Shown: positions 18,046-26,345 of the stretch, piece by piece
Layout: each line of letters starts with the position of its first letter
Position numbering within the stretch: the stretch's first letter is position 1
From: Agrobacterium tumefaciens
Lineage (GTDB): Bacteria > Pseudomonadota > Alphaproteobacteria > Rhizobiales > Rhizobiaceae
Direction of reading: 5' to 3'
NCBI RefSeq assembly: GCF_013318015.2
Contig: NZ_CP115846.1
Location: 62,001-126,000 of the forward strand
Length of the DNA stretch: 64,000 nucleotides
Made by a program: the position numbers and the translations under genes
The notes under the pieces: model-generated
Databases searched by the model: none
What the model saw: the letters and a program-made list of their open reading frames with translations, nothing else
What the model was told of the DNA's origin: nothing

Positions 18046-18422
18046 TTGAGCCGATCTTCCCTGAGTGCAGCCTTTGGAAAAGAGGACCGTTTCGGAGCCC
18101 TGTCCATGCGCGGAAATAAACAGCCGAATACGGGGCCTGAAAATTCTCACAGTGGCGATAGTGCAACGGCGCGGCCCGCACTCCGGAATTGCGTTTTGCT
18201 GTCCGTGAACTGCAATGTCTCGAAGCACCGGAGCGCGTGCGAATGAGCGCGTGGATCGCCTCATGGCGCTCGGAGCTTCACGGGAAATCCGCCGCCCTCA
18301 ACACTTCATACCAAACAGAAACATGGAGATGCCGAAAACGCCATCCTAGTGGAATCATCGTCCCCGCTGAGAAATTGCTTCTCATCAAGCGGACGGGGCG
18401 ACTGCAAGGCAGGGCTTGCTAA
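18046..18422 (+). pseudogene. Possible frameshifted small gene between virF1 and virK
   Basis: A frame begins at TTG 18046 with AAAGGGG ahead and reads about 45 plausible codons (to SGDSATARP). Coding character then seems to continue in another register (ELRFAVRELQCLEAPERV ... RTGRLQGRAC, ending near 18422). The joint product would be about 125 residues with a basic tail. I do not recognise it. The preceding vir box suggests it was once VirG-controlled. This could also be chance. Confidence 0.25.
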
Positions 18423-18490
18423 GGCGACTGACTCCTCATCTCAAAGCTCAATGGCTTACCTTCTTTTAGTCAATCTAAATAGGATCACCT

Positions 18491-18925
18491 ATGAAACTTA
18501 TGTTAACCACCCTGTTTGGGATACTTTTGGCTACGGCTGCAAACGCTGCCAATGATAGTCATGTACTAGCAACCTTTCCCGAGATTACGCTTGCACTGAC
18601 TACCGGCAAGCCAGTGGACGTTATGGTCGATTTAAGTTTGTGTACTCCGGGGACCGACGATACACCGCCGACGAAGACGCGCGGAGGCATTCGCATAGAT
18701 GGGTATAGAATCACTTCTGACGGCACCCTCGCTTTTGCGGATCAGCACTTTACTATTGATCGTGACGGTAAGCCTATTCTTCAGTTTCTTCGCTACCAAA
18801 TCCGGTTGGACGGTGACGCCGAACTGACTATGGTCGTATTCAACATGCCAAGCTACGAGAGAAAAGGTACCAGCTTGGACTACAAGTGCGCGATCAGTCA
18901 CGGGTTGAGTTTCTTCGCTCCATAG
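18491..18925 (+). CDS. virK: VirK family exported protein
   Basis: The 144-residue protein has a clear Sec signal peptide (MKLMLTTLFGILLATAANA, cleavage near 19-20) and a mature part matching the VirK family. Landmarks are VMVDLSLCTP and a GGIRIDGYRI segment, with a second Cys at DYKCAISH that could pair with the first. VirK is a periplasmic protein of the vir regulon with no known function and is not essential for tumour formation. The ATG follows AGGATCACCT. No convincing vir box lies directly upstream; the orphan box at 17791 may serve it. Confidence 0.85.
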   Translation: MKLMLTTLFGILLATAANAANDSHVLATFPEITLALTTGKPVDVMVDLSLCTPGTDDTPPTKTRGGIRIDGYRITSDGTLAFADQHFTIDRDGKPILQFLRYQIRLDGDAELTMVVFNMPSYERKGTSLDYKCAISHGLSFFAP

Positions 18926-19022
18926 TGATCTCTGACTCCTGTGTGACGCCAATCAGATTTGGCTTAATCTGCCCGGCGAGGCAATTTGCAGATGGTGGTT
19001 CGAGTTATGAAAAAGGTACTCG

Positions 19023-20215
19023 TCATAGCGCAAGCGCCCGTTTGAAATCGGCATGAAGGTGCTGGCGATGCGGTTGATCTCGGCTGAGCGGGCGCCGATC
19101 GCCTTGGCGGTATCGCGCCAGGTTGCGGTCACGGTCGCGACCTCTTTGATAATCACGCGGGCCTGCGGCAGCGTGAGCGCGAAGAACTCCGACGCGGCCT
19201 CCAGCAGATCGAGTGAGCAGGTGCCCTCCTCGAGATCGATGTTCGCCGTCAGCTCCCGAGCCTTCAGATCGGTCGGAACGGGATTGAGGTCGTATGCCGG
19301 CGAGAGAGACCAGTCCGCCTTTCTCAGCCACAGGAAACCGTGATTGCAGGTGATCGTCGACATTGGAAATCAGCACATTGAAGACGACACGCCGATAGAG
19401 GACATGGGCGTCCGTCTTACCTTGGGCGCCGTGTTTGGCAAAGGCATCGACGATCTCCGGAGAGCTGCCGCGCTCGCCGCCCATCGTCGCCATCGTCGAA
19501 AGGAACGGGGTGCGGATCGCCCCTTCGCGATCGAAGCGTCGCGACAACATGACGGCCTTGCCGGCGACGTCGATCAGCTCGTGCCGAGGAGTGACGATAC
19601 CGGCCTGGCCGGCCAGCCGCAGCGCGATCTCTTTCCTGCTCTCCATGCTGTAGTCGTTGGTCTCCTTCGGGAATTTCGCGTTTGAGAGTCGACCATGTTG
19701 GTCGATAACCGACGCCTTCGGGCAGGCATCGCCAAGGGAGGAGCCTGGGGCAAAGATGAGTTGGAGGTCCTCATCCGTTTCCTCGTCCCGGAGGATGTGC
19801 TCGGTGATCTGGAGTAGCCGACCAAGCTCGATCAGGGCAGGAACGCCAGCACGAATCGCTGCCTGGAAAACCTCCTCGCCAACCCAGCGGAAGCGGAGTG
19901 CGCCAGGCCGGGTCTCGTCGGCGACGCCAAGCAGGTAGTCGCTTTCGGCTAGGGTACGAACGGCGCAGCCTTCGCGTTCGGCGAGGCGGCGCTCGGCGCG
20001 CTGCATGAGGTGGCGTCCCCAAGTATCCGGCGCGGAGTCGCCGATGGAGCCGAACGTCGCTAGTCCGGCAGGATGAGCGAAAGCGCCGTGCGTCAGTGCA
20101 AGCGCTGGCTCCAGCGAGAAGCGGTCCGGGTCCCCTAGGTACTCGAAGAGGATGGTCTCTGTGCCTCGGGCGCGCTCGGCCGTCAAGGTCAATATGCACC
20201 TCGAAGTCAGCCGTC
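19023..20215 (-). pseudogene. hipA: Decayed HipA-type toxin kinase gene
   Basis: Read on the minus strand, coding segments match HipA-like serine kinases: TETILFEYLGDPDRFSLEPA, then GSSLGDACPKASV, the catalytic loop NVDDHL, and in another register NHGFLWLRKAD and SPAYDLNPVP. Three lesions are visible: a deletion near the N-terminus (VHIDLDG joined to ERARGTE), a 2-nt loss near 19350 between DDHL and NHGFL, and a frame change close to the C-terminus (ASTF / HADFKRALAL). It is therefore inactive. The partner hipB-like gene directly upstream is also broken. Confidence 0.75.
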
Positions 20216-20475
20216 GCGGGACGATCCGGTCAGGCGCTTGGGATGGACGTGCTTGGACAGGTCGGCCCTGGCCAGTGCCTGCAGAACGCCGGTATAAATG
20301 CAGATGCTGACATTGGTGTCCTCGGCTTCGACCCTTTGCAAGGTAGAGCGGGACTAAAGGCGCGTTCCGCAACGACTGCCATCGGCAACCGGCGACGCTG
20401 GCGAGCGTCTTGTACGTCTGCGCCGAGCTTGCGCAGTGTACGCCGCACTATGGCAGGATTGCGGGGAGTCGGCAT
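20207..20475 (-). pseudogene. hipB: Frameshifted HipB-like antitoxin (Xre helix-turn-helix)
   Basis: The start at ATG 20475 gives MPTPRNPAIVRRTLRKLG, DVQDARQRRRLPMAVVAERA, the first half of an Xre-type helix-turn-helix. After a 1-nt shift the frame continues as STLQRVEAEDTNVSICIYTGVLQAL and ends at 20207, overlapping the start region of the hipA relic. Together they form a hipBA toxin-antitoxin locus that has lost both functions. Confidence 0.65.
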
Positions 20476-20762
20476 TTGTCACCTTCACGCTACAGACTAT
20501 CAAATTACGTAGCGCGAAGATTACAAATATCCTATCGCTCGATCCGAAAGTGAGTCGTTTCTCCAAACCCACCCGTGAGCATCTCTCATCAGGTTGAGCT
20601 AGCCGAAAAGAAGATAGTTTCACTTCTCTGTCTCACGAGGAAGCTTTTAATGTGCTGATGCCTTCACCGTAGCGGCATAATTGCGGGTGATAGCAATGAA
20701 ACGCCTTTTCGTGGAGTTTCTTTCCGCATCCCTTGGACGAATCCTAGCCCGACGAGGGTGCG

Positions 20763-20774
20763 ATTTCAAATGTA
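20763..20774 (+). promoter_or_regulatory. vir box upstream of the second virF-type gene
   Basis: ATTTCAAATGTA matches the reverse VirG dodecamer RTTTCAATTGNA at 11 of 12 positions, 74 bp before the start at 20848. The surrounding stretch 20476-20847 holds no gene. Confidence 0.65.
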
Positions 20775-20847
20775 GCGTGAAATCGGTTCGGCCGCCCATG
20801 CCCAAGTGGTAGAGTCGGGTAGTCGAAGCGATATTGGAGGCTGATCA

Positions 20848-21789
20848 ATGGATGGAGAAAAGCAGCAGACCGGCATCCCTCAAGACCCTTCCGCTGTTGG
20901 GAGGGATGCGGAACGAAAAACTCATTTTCCACCTGAACTGCACGCCGAAATTGCGACACATTTGCACTCCGACAATCCGGTGGAAACGGCAAATAATCTC
21001 ACGAATTTTCAGCTCGCAGGTCGCCAAGTACGGGATGCGGTTCAAGCAAGCCCTGTTGCCTTATTTCATGCTCGAGTCAACCGGCTTGGTGCTTCAGCCA
21101 GGGCCCTGTATAAGGCAACAATAACCGACGATCGCTTACCGGAACATCCCGGAGCTGACCCTGCCGACGGACCCATCTTTCCATCATCCCGAACACATAG
21201 TGTCGGACCAATTCTTAAATTCCAGTCTTCAGGGGCAAAACGTACGTTCGTAGATCACGTTCTCGATTTGTCTGAAGCATCTGATCAAGCTTTGGCGATT
21301 GCCAGCGTTGCGCGGCACCTCGGTGATTTTGATGCGGCAAATAGAAACAGGTTGGTAGGCCGAGCGATTGACATTTTTAGACAAGATGAATCGGTAGACA
21401 CTCGCCGTAGCGCTGCCCAAGCGCTCATAAGTGGGCATGATCATTTAAACGACACTCAAAAGGCTCAAATTCTGAACGCGATAGTTGATCATGAGGAGCT
21501 TGCACAAGTTTATGCCAGTACGACCCATCATCGGGATCAAGGCCGGAATATTGCAGACCTTTCTGTGTCCGGCCGTACGCCCGCGTCGCAAGGCCCATTT
21601 TTGGAAAAGACCGTCGACGCGATTGAGAAATCAGTCGATGCATTGATAACAGATGCGCCAATTAGTTCGAACGAGCAATTTCATGCCGTACGGCCGATCG
21701 CGAAATCCATTGCAAACGCCTACAATCATGCACGAGCTGAGCTGGTGGCCTCTCCCAGGGGGAGAGAGAATTCCGGAACAATGCGGTGA
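20848..21789 (+). CDS. virF: F-box effector of the VirF type (second copy)
   Basis: The 313-residue product aligns end to end with the first VirF-type protein: F-box segment FPPELHAEIATHL ... ETANNLTNFQLAGR near 27-60, and the shared block VGPILKFQSSGAKRTFV near residue 122. The middle, about 150-200, has helical repeats (LGDFDAANRNRLVGRA, ISGHDHLNDTQKAQIL). The C-terminus SPRGRENSGTMR resembles a VirB/D4 translocation signal. It probably enters the plant cell and directs Skp1-dependent degradation of a target that may differ from the first copy's. A vir box lies upstream. Confidence 0.82.
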   Translation: MDGEKQQTGIPQDPSAVGRDAERKTHFPPELHAEIATHLHSDNPVETANNLTNFQLAGRQVRDAVQASPVALFHARVNRLGASARALYKATITDDRLPEHPGADPADGPIFPSSRTHSVGPILKFQSSGAKRTFVDHVLDLSEASDQALAIASVARHLGDFDAANRNRLVGRAIDIFRQDESVDTRRSAAQALISGHDHLNDTQKAQILNAIVDHEELAQVYASTTHHRDQGRNIADLSVSGRTPASQGPFLEKTVDAIEKSVDALITDAPISSNEQFHAVRPIAKSIANAYNHARAELVASPRGRENSGTMR

Positions 21790-22246
21790 GCTATATGCTT
21801 CGGTTGCCTTAACAATATGGCTGCCAATCGCTGTTTGGCCCATTGCGCCCGCTTGGCGAGGCTCCCACAATTCGAGCTGCGTTGCCTGTAGCTTTCGCCG
21901 GATTGCGCATCTAAGCCGATATCAGTCTGCCAGATAGCACCCAAAAGTTCAGCTTCTCGTGGCTGGTGAATAACTGGCCCACCGATGGAACTCATGATCG
22001 GCTTGGATAGCCGGTCGCAAATTTTGCACGAACCTTGCGATCAGAGCCGGATGTTCATCGGACTCCTTTTGGGGTATTGGCATCTTGCCCTGGTCGTTGA
22101 CACCATCGACACCCCGTGTCAGCGACACGCCCTCTCACCAACTTAGCCTTTGGTGAGAGGGCTAAAATTCCACTGATCTCCGTGACCGGCAATGAGATTG
22201 GGCAAAATAGAGCACAAACCGCGCTTGGCGGCTGGCGATCAGTGCT
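21790..22246. other. Gene-free stretch with a long perfect hairpin
   Basis: I see no coding sequence here. Its only marked structure is the 13-bp inverted repeat at 22129-22162 listed next. Confidence 0.5.
22129..22162. terminator. Perfect 13-bp stem-loop downstream of the second virF-type gene
   Basis: Arms GCCCTCTCACCAA (22129-22141) and its exact complement (22150-22162) flank the 8-nt loop CTTAGCCT. No U-tract follows on the plus strand (CTAAAATT), but TTTTAG precedes it, so termination on the minus strand is more plausible. It lies 340 bp after the F-box gene and about 80 bp beyond a weak minus-strand frame (22247-22468). A mobile-element scar is an alternative. Confidence 0.4.
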
Positions 22247-22468
22247 TTAAAACGACGTCGAACGGGCTTGTTCAAAATTGCGACCTTCGTTCAGCGCTTC
22301 AATAATCGCAATAGTCAGGCGCATGACACAATAATCGGTGCTCCATCGACGACCTTCCGATGTCGAGCGAAGCAAATTCACTTCTTGGGCGGACACAATC
22401 TCTTCGGCGCGATTAATCGCCCACTCCGTAGAGCTTTTGAACCTGACATCGTTCTTCCCGATAACCAT
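22247..22468 (-). CDS. Weakly supported small hypothetical protein
   Basis: A 73-codon frame (MVIGKNDVRFKSSTEWAINR at its start) reads as a plausible soluble mixed helical protein with EWAINRAEEIVSAQEVNLL and MRLTIAIIEALNEGRNFEQAR. There is no clear ribosome-binding site. It vaguely resembles the short DUF982 proteins common on rhizobial plasmids, but the match is too weak to assert. It may be a relic. Confidence 0.25.
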   Translation of the reverse strand: MVIGKNDVRFKSSTEWAINRAEEIVSAQEVNLLRSTSEGRRWSTDYCVMRLTIAIIEALNEGRNFEQARSTSF

Positions 22469-22561
22469 AGCTATCCGTGTTGCTCCCGCGCATCCGCGCA
22501 TCCAGGGCGGGAAGAAAAACAAGCAGTTAAGGCGCAGCGGATCGTCCGCCGCCTGCGCCAA

Positions 22562-22922
22562 CCGGCTATTGTGAAAATAGGCTTCCCTCTCGCGGCAAAG
22601 TGCGTTCGCGTCTCTTATAGGGGATGGAGCCGCTAGCCGATCGTGGCATGAACAGTATCGATCGGCGAACCTATTGACGTATCACGGGAACATTAGCGCT
22701 GGCCGTCTGAGCCAGTCCCTTCATGAATGATCTGGGGAGACAACCGCGGTAGGATGGCCAGCCTCGCCCAAATGTTTTCAGCCAGCCGTCCAACACGGCT
22801 CCGACGAGCCGATCCTGTGCAGCACGCCTTCATAGCGAGCTCCAGAGCTTGAAAAGCGATCTGTATGACTCGAATCGATCCGTTCGCTTTCGAGCAGTGA
22901 ATTCGGTAGCCGTCGCAAAACA
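22562..22922. other. Stretch without a supported gene
   Basis: A minus-strand frame of 76 codons begins with GTG at 22923, overlapping the stop of the upstream chorismate-lyase-like gene. It has no recognisable features and odd composition. I do not call it a gene and see no other structure. Confidence 0.4.
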
Positions 22923-23633
22923 CTACTGAGCAAGCGAGCGTGGAACCGGAAAGTCTAATACTTTGCTTGTGTAGCTTTCTACCAAGGTACTAAACGGCGT
23001 GCCGTCAGGAAGTTTCAGCACAGCACGATGTTCGAGCAGGAATGGCGGCAGGGCAAGAGATCCCCTCCCAGACGCAATCAAGCCGTCCATGTCCCAGCCT
23101 TCGGATAGAGGAGACCAGAGTAGCTTGGCAGATAGATTGGTGCGTGTGAAATTGAGAGCCAGAACGGCTCTGCCAAACGCGATATCGCTGGTATTCAATG
23201 CCTGATTCATCTCGGCCGTTAATCTTGCCGGCACATACCAATTGTCGGCCTCGGACAAGACGCGGTCGCCGCAGACTAGGCGAACGCGGCGATAAGCGAT
23301 CGGCTCGTCGGGTCCGACGGTCAGGAGTTCACGGATGTGATCATCGGCCGGCTTGTCTTGCCCGCGCACACGCCAAGCTACGATCTTGGAACCTTCCGGT
23401 GCGAGCTTGTGCCCGGCGCACCAGCGGTCAAGGGTCAACGTAGCACTGGCGTTACTCAGGAGATTGGCATTCAAGGTCTGGAGGACCGCAAGCGCTTCCA
23501 CTTGAGATGCCGGCGTGTTCAGCCACTGAGACCCGCTAGACGGTTCTTGCGCAATTGCGATCTGGGTGCCCAGCACGATGGAGGCCGCTGCAAGTGCGGC
23601 GATGCGAATACATTTCGAAGCGCATAATGACAC
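22923..23633 (-). CDS. Exported chorismate-lyase-like protein in the vir region
   Basis: The 236-residue product has an N-terminal signal peptide (IRIAALAAASIVLGTQIAIAQE, cleavage near residue 29). The mature domain resembles the chorismate lyase/UbiC-like fold: RRVRLVCGDRVLSEADNWYVPARL in the middle and a late FLLEHRAVLKLPDGTPFSTLVE. Chorismate lyase makes 4-hydroxybenzoate, a phenolic, in the cytoplasm; an exported relative would need another job, such as binding a phenolic ligand in the periplasm. That idea is inference. Start is a GTG at 23633 with AAAGGA somewhat far upstream. It stands between the F-box gene and tzs, on the tzs strand. Confidence 0.65.
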   Translation of the reverse strand: MSLCASKCIRIAALAAASIVLGTQIAIAQEPSSGSQWLNTPASQVEALAVLQTLNANLLSNASATLTLDRWCAGHKLAPEGSKIVAWRVRGQDKPADDHIRELLTVGPDEPIAYRRVRLVCGDRVLSEADNWYVPARLTAEMNQALNTSDIAFGRAVLALNFTRTNLSAKLLWSPLSEGWDMDGLIASGRGSLALPPFLLEHRAVLKLPDGTPFSTLVESYTSKVLDFPVPRSLAQ

Positions 23634-24095
23634 GGAGAGTGAAATCCTTTGTGGGGCAAATTTGATGGGCGAACCCTGCGGTCAAATTGCGTTGATTTTG
23701 GGAGGCGAGCGCGCGTTGTCAGCATATATGATACCGGCAGCAATATCTGGACTGCGCCTTGCGCGCACCGTATACCGGTCAGGTTCCCGATTGACTTTCT
23801 TACCATCTTTTGATGTTCCTGCCGCGCAGGTTCGCACCTGTTGAAGCCTATGTGCCCGAGCCGTTCTTTGCTTGCGTCGCATCGATATTGTCCATGATAT
23901 CCTCCGTCCACTCGCCGACCTATGGTTGGAATTTGCAGGTGTTGACGAGTGAGATACCACGTTGGTTTTCGTCCAGCGTGGCGACAATTTTCATCATGGC
24001 ACTTGGAAATCCAATGGACTTGGGATTCAAACCAGGAGCGCGGCGGCTGGTTGGATTTCTCCCAAATCCATCGAATCGTTATTCTCACTTGCGGG
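23634..24095. other. Gene-free stretch upstream of the chorismate-lyase-like gene
   Basis: Several overlapping short frames occur on both strands, none with a ribosome-binding site or recognisable product. The minus-strand promoter for 22923-23633 should lie at its left end. I see nothing else. Confidence 0.4.
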
Positions 24096-24338
24096 TCAGC
24101 GCTCTTGGTCTTCCCCCTCGCGCGTTGCAAGATGCTCATATAGCTGGATCGGATAAAATAGTTCGCAACCGAACGCAAAATCCAGGAGCAATTGCTCGAA
24201 AAAGGACCTCTTCGTCGAAGTCGGGCGCTGCTGCCGGTCGGGCGATAGTTGTAGATCAGGCAGGGATACGCCGTCGATAGTTGCCAGTCGCAGATACGAG
24301 TAGCCCAGGCGCTTGTCTGATTTCTTTTGGTGCCCCAT
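24096..24338 (-). CDS. Small hypothetical protein downstream of tzs
   Basis: An 80-residue frame starts at ATG 24338 with AAGGAG nine bases upstream, a good ribosome-binding site. The sequence (MGHQKKSDKRLGYSYLRLAT ... FFEQLLLDFAFGCELFYPIQLYEHL) has a basic start and an aromatic, Leu-rich C-terminal half that could form an amphipathic helix. No signal peptide. I do not recognise the family. It lies 450 bp after tzs on the same strand. Confidence 0.5.
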   Translation of the reverse strand: MGHQKKSDKRLGYSYLRLATIDGVSLPDLQLSPDRQQRPTSTKRSFFEQLLLDFAFGCELFYPIQLYEHLATREGEDQER

Positions 24339-24791
24339 GTCATCGTACTCCTTGTGTAAGCTTACCGACGATATGTGCAGTCCATCAGCAGTATAATGAT
24401 TACAGGAGACCAAAGATTGGTTTCAAATGTAACCGAATAAGCCTGCTGTACGTAATGGCAATCGGTCGATATCAGTCGGCACAGCCACTCGTCTTGCTGA
24501 GATGCAATGTCGACGTGTAACCAAAATGGCTTTGATGGAAGTCGACTTTGAAGCCTGACCGACGCCGGCTAATCGAAATCTGCAACTGCTGAAACTCGGA
24601 AGCGGCCAAATCCCTCGAGGACCGAGCGCCGACCGAGGTGCTTCGAAAGAAATCACTTACTCAAATAAGATGTGCGAATAGCTTTGGCGCGCCGCATGTC
24701 GCGCTTGGAGGTGACGCCGACCGATGCTGCGCCGCCGATGGCCATCCAACACGCAGGTCAAATGATGAAGCGGCGAATCACTGAATTCGCG
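24339..24791. other. Gene-free stretch between tzs and the downstream small gene
   Basis: No supported coding frame, hairpin or repeat was found in this interval. Confidence 0.4.
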
Positions 24792-25508
24792 TCAGCGTGA
24801 CCGGGCAAACAGGCTGTCCTGCGCATCTTCTGGCCACTGAGGAAAATCGCGCTCCTGCGAGAGCGCATGTTCAAGATATTCATTAGCTATGGCCTCTATG
24901 AGCTCTACGTGCCGCCCCGCATCAATATTTGGCAACTGGCTGATTGCGAGATCGTGTTCGCGCGCAAAACGAATTGCGCAGCGATATCCGTCGATATCTT
25001 CCAAAATCGGTCGAGCGGCAGGGTAGTTCCAGAGTTCCGCCAACTCCTCCAACAACGAGGGGCGATCTTCCCGGATGGCAAACATTTCCGCAACGCGTTG
25101 CTTGGCTCGGGTGAGAAAGGCGTCCGAATCCCCAAGACGTAGCCGCTTGACATGCCATTGAAAACCCGATCTCCAAAACGGACTTTTAGCCATGCAATTG
25201 AGAAGCGAAATCGACCCGCCCTCGAGAATAAGACCCTCTTCGGACTTCCGCCAATCCACTTCGAATATGAGTCGACGATGGGCACTCTCAGCGTCAAGGA
25301 TGCCCTCGGTGAGGGGGCGGGAATCCAAATATATTCTCCGCGTTGATTGCAATTCCGATTCCAAAGGTCTTCCGCTACCTGTCGCGATTTGAGGACAGCA
25401 TTGCACACGATCAAGGGCAACCACCGGCCACCCGGTTTCTTGTGCGATTTGGATCGCCATGTCCGTTTTGCCGCTGCAAGTCGGTCCGTAGATGAGATGG
25501 AGTAACAT
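24792..25508 (-). CDS. tzs: Adenylate dimethylallyltransferase Tzs (trans-zeatin secretion)
   Basis: The 238-residue enzyme starts MLLHLIYGPTCSGKTDMAIQ, with the P-loop-like substrate site GPTCSGKT at residues 8-15, and continues VVALDRVQCC, the family's second motif. It joins an isoprenoid diphosphate to AMP to make cytokinin precursors that the bacterium secretes, helping plant cells become competent. tzs is found next to virA in nopaline-type Ti plasmids and is induced through VirA/VirG. A further in-frame start 57 bp upstream (25565) is less likely because known Tzs proteins begin at MLLHL. A vir box lies about 50 bp upstream. Confidence 0.93.
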   Translation of the reverse strand: MLLHLIYGPTCSGKTDMAIQIAQETGWPVVALDRVQCCPQIATGSGRPLESELQSTRRIYLDSRPLTEGILDAESAHRRLIFEVDWRKSEEGLILEGGSISLLNCMAKSPFWRSGFQWHVKRLRLGDSDAFLTRAKQRVAEMFAIREDRPSLLEELAELWNYPAARPILEDIDGYRCAIRFAREHDLAISQLPNIDAGRHVELIEAIANEYLEHALSQERDFPQWPEDAQDSLFARSR

Positions 25509-25558
25509 GTGCGCCTCATATAAATTTAATGGGATATCCCATCTGTTCCAAACCAGAT

Positions 25559-25570
25559 TTTTCAATTCGG
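25559..25570 (-). promoter_or_regulatory. vir box upstream of tzs
   Basis: TTTTCAATTCGG resembles the reverse VirG dodecamer RTTTCAATTGNA (9 of 12), about 50 bp ahead of the tzs start on the minus strand. It agrees with the known acetosyringone induction of tzs. Confidence 0.5.
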
Positions 25571-26226
25571 ATTATGATGTTTTACTGCATGATTTTTACC
25601 AGCTTTACGCAATCTGCTGAACTAATATCGCGCTACATTTGTAATCGTACATTTTTGACGTTGCCGGCTCATTCGGCCATGAGAGTTTCCATCCCGTTGT
25701 CCTCCTGAACAATTGAGGAGTTTGGCCCCGACACCTGCTTATGGTGAATGCAGCGCACCCCGTTAACGCAACGTCGAAAAGCGGATAGGCGATTTGAGTA
25801 GGGAAGCCACATCGGCCGCGCGGTATGCTCCGTCAGCACCTGACAGTTCGTGTTGCAGCTTTGCTTGGTCACCTGAAATGAAAAATGCCGCTGAAGAATA
25901 TTTAACGGATATGCACACGAAAAAGCCGGTTGGGTCTCATATGCCGCTGACGTCCTGGCTTCGTTTCGAAGCCGACAGCCTCTAAGGTGGTACGAACACA
26001 GACCTAATATCCGCTAGTGTCCGCGGCAGCCGCCACGGCAGTTCTCGCTGCGCATAGCATAGCAACTTGCCCTGTCGACGCATGATCAGCCATATTGTTA
26101 ATGTCGACGATTTCATTTTTCTCGGTGCAAACGGCGACATCCCGACCATATCGATCCTACCAGCCACCGCGCGGAGTCAAAGAACACCTCGGCAACCGGA
26201 AACATCCATTGGAATGCCGAGGCTGT

Positions 26227-26240
26227 GTTTCATTTGAAAC
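26227..26240 (+). promoter_or_regulatory. Palindromic vir box upstream of virA
   Basis: GTTTCATTTGAAAC has perfect 6-bp arms and fits the VirG site in both directions. It lies 106 bp before the virA start, consistent with moderate autoregulated induction of virA. Confidence 0.7.
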
Positions 26241-26345
26241 ACACTGAGTCGACGTTTGTTGCTTCAAACCCATTTACAAACCCTACTGTGCGGCCTAAGG
26301 GCCACCGGGGTGGGACTGAGCGCTGGTACGAGGACGTAAGTGCGG

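Larger units (their letters stand above)
25509..26345. other. Intergenic region between tzs and virA
   Basis: This holds the divergent tzs and virA promoters with their vir boxes (listed separately). A short frame at 25881-25985 ends with GSHMPLTSWLRFEADSL; it has coding character but no ribosome-binding site and may be a gene remnant. No other gene is supported. Confidence 0.45.

Noticed and set aside
22693..22923. 76-codon minus-strand frame directly after the chorismate-lyase-like gene
   Set aside because: The GTG start overlaps the stop, but composition is not protein-like and no features were seen.
23519..24343. 274-codon minus-strand frame overlapping the start of the exported protein gene
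   Set aside because: Low-complexity basic composition, no start signal, and it conflicts with the signal-peptide-bearing frame.
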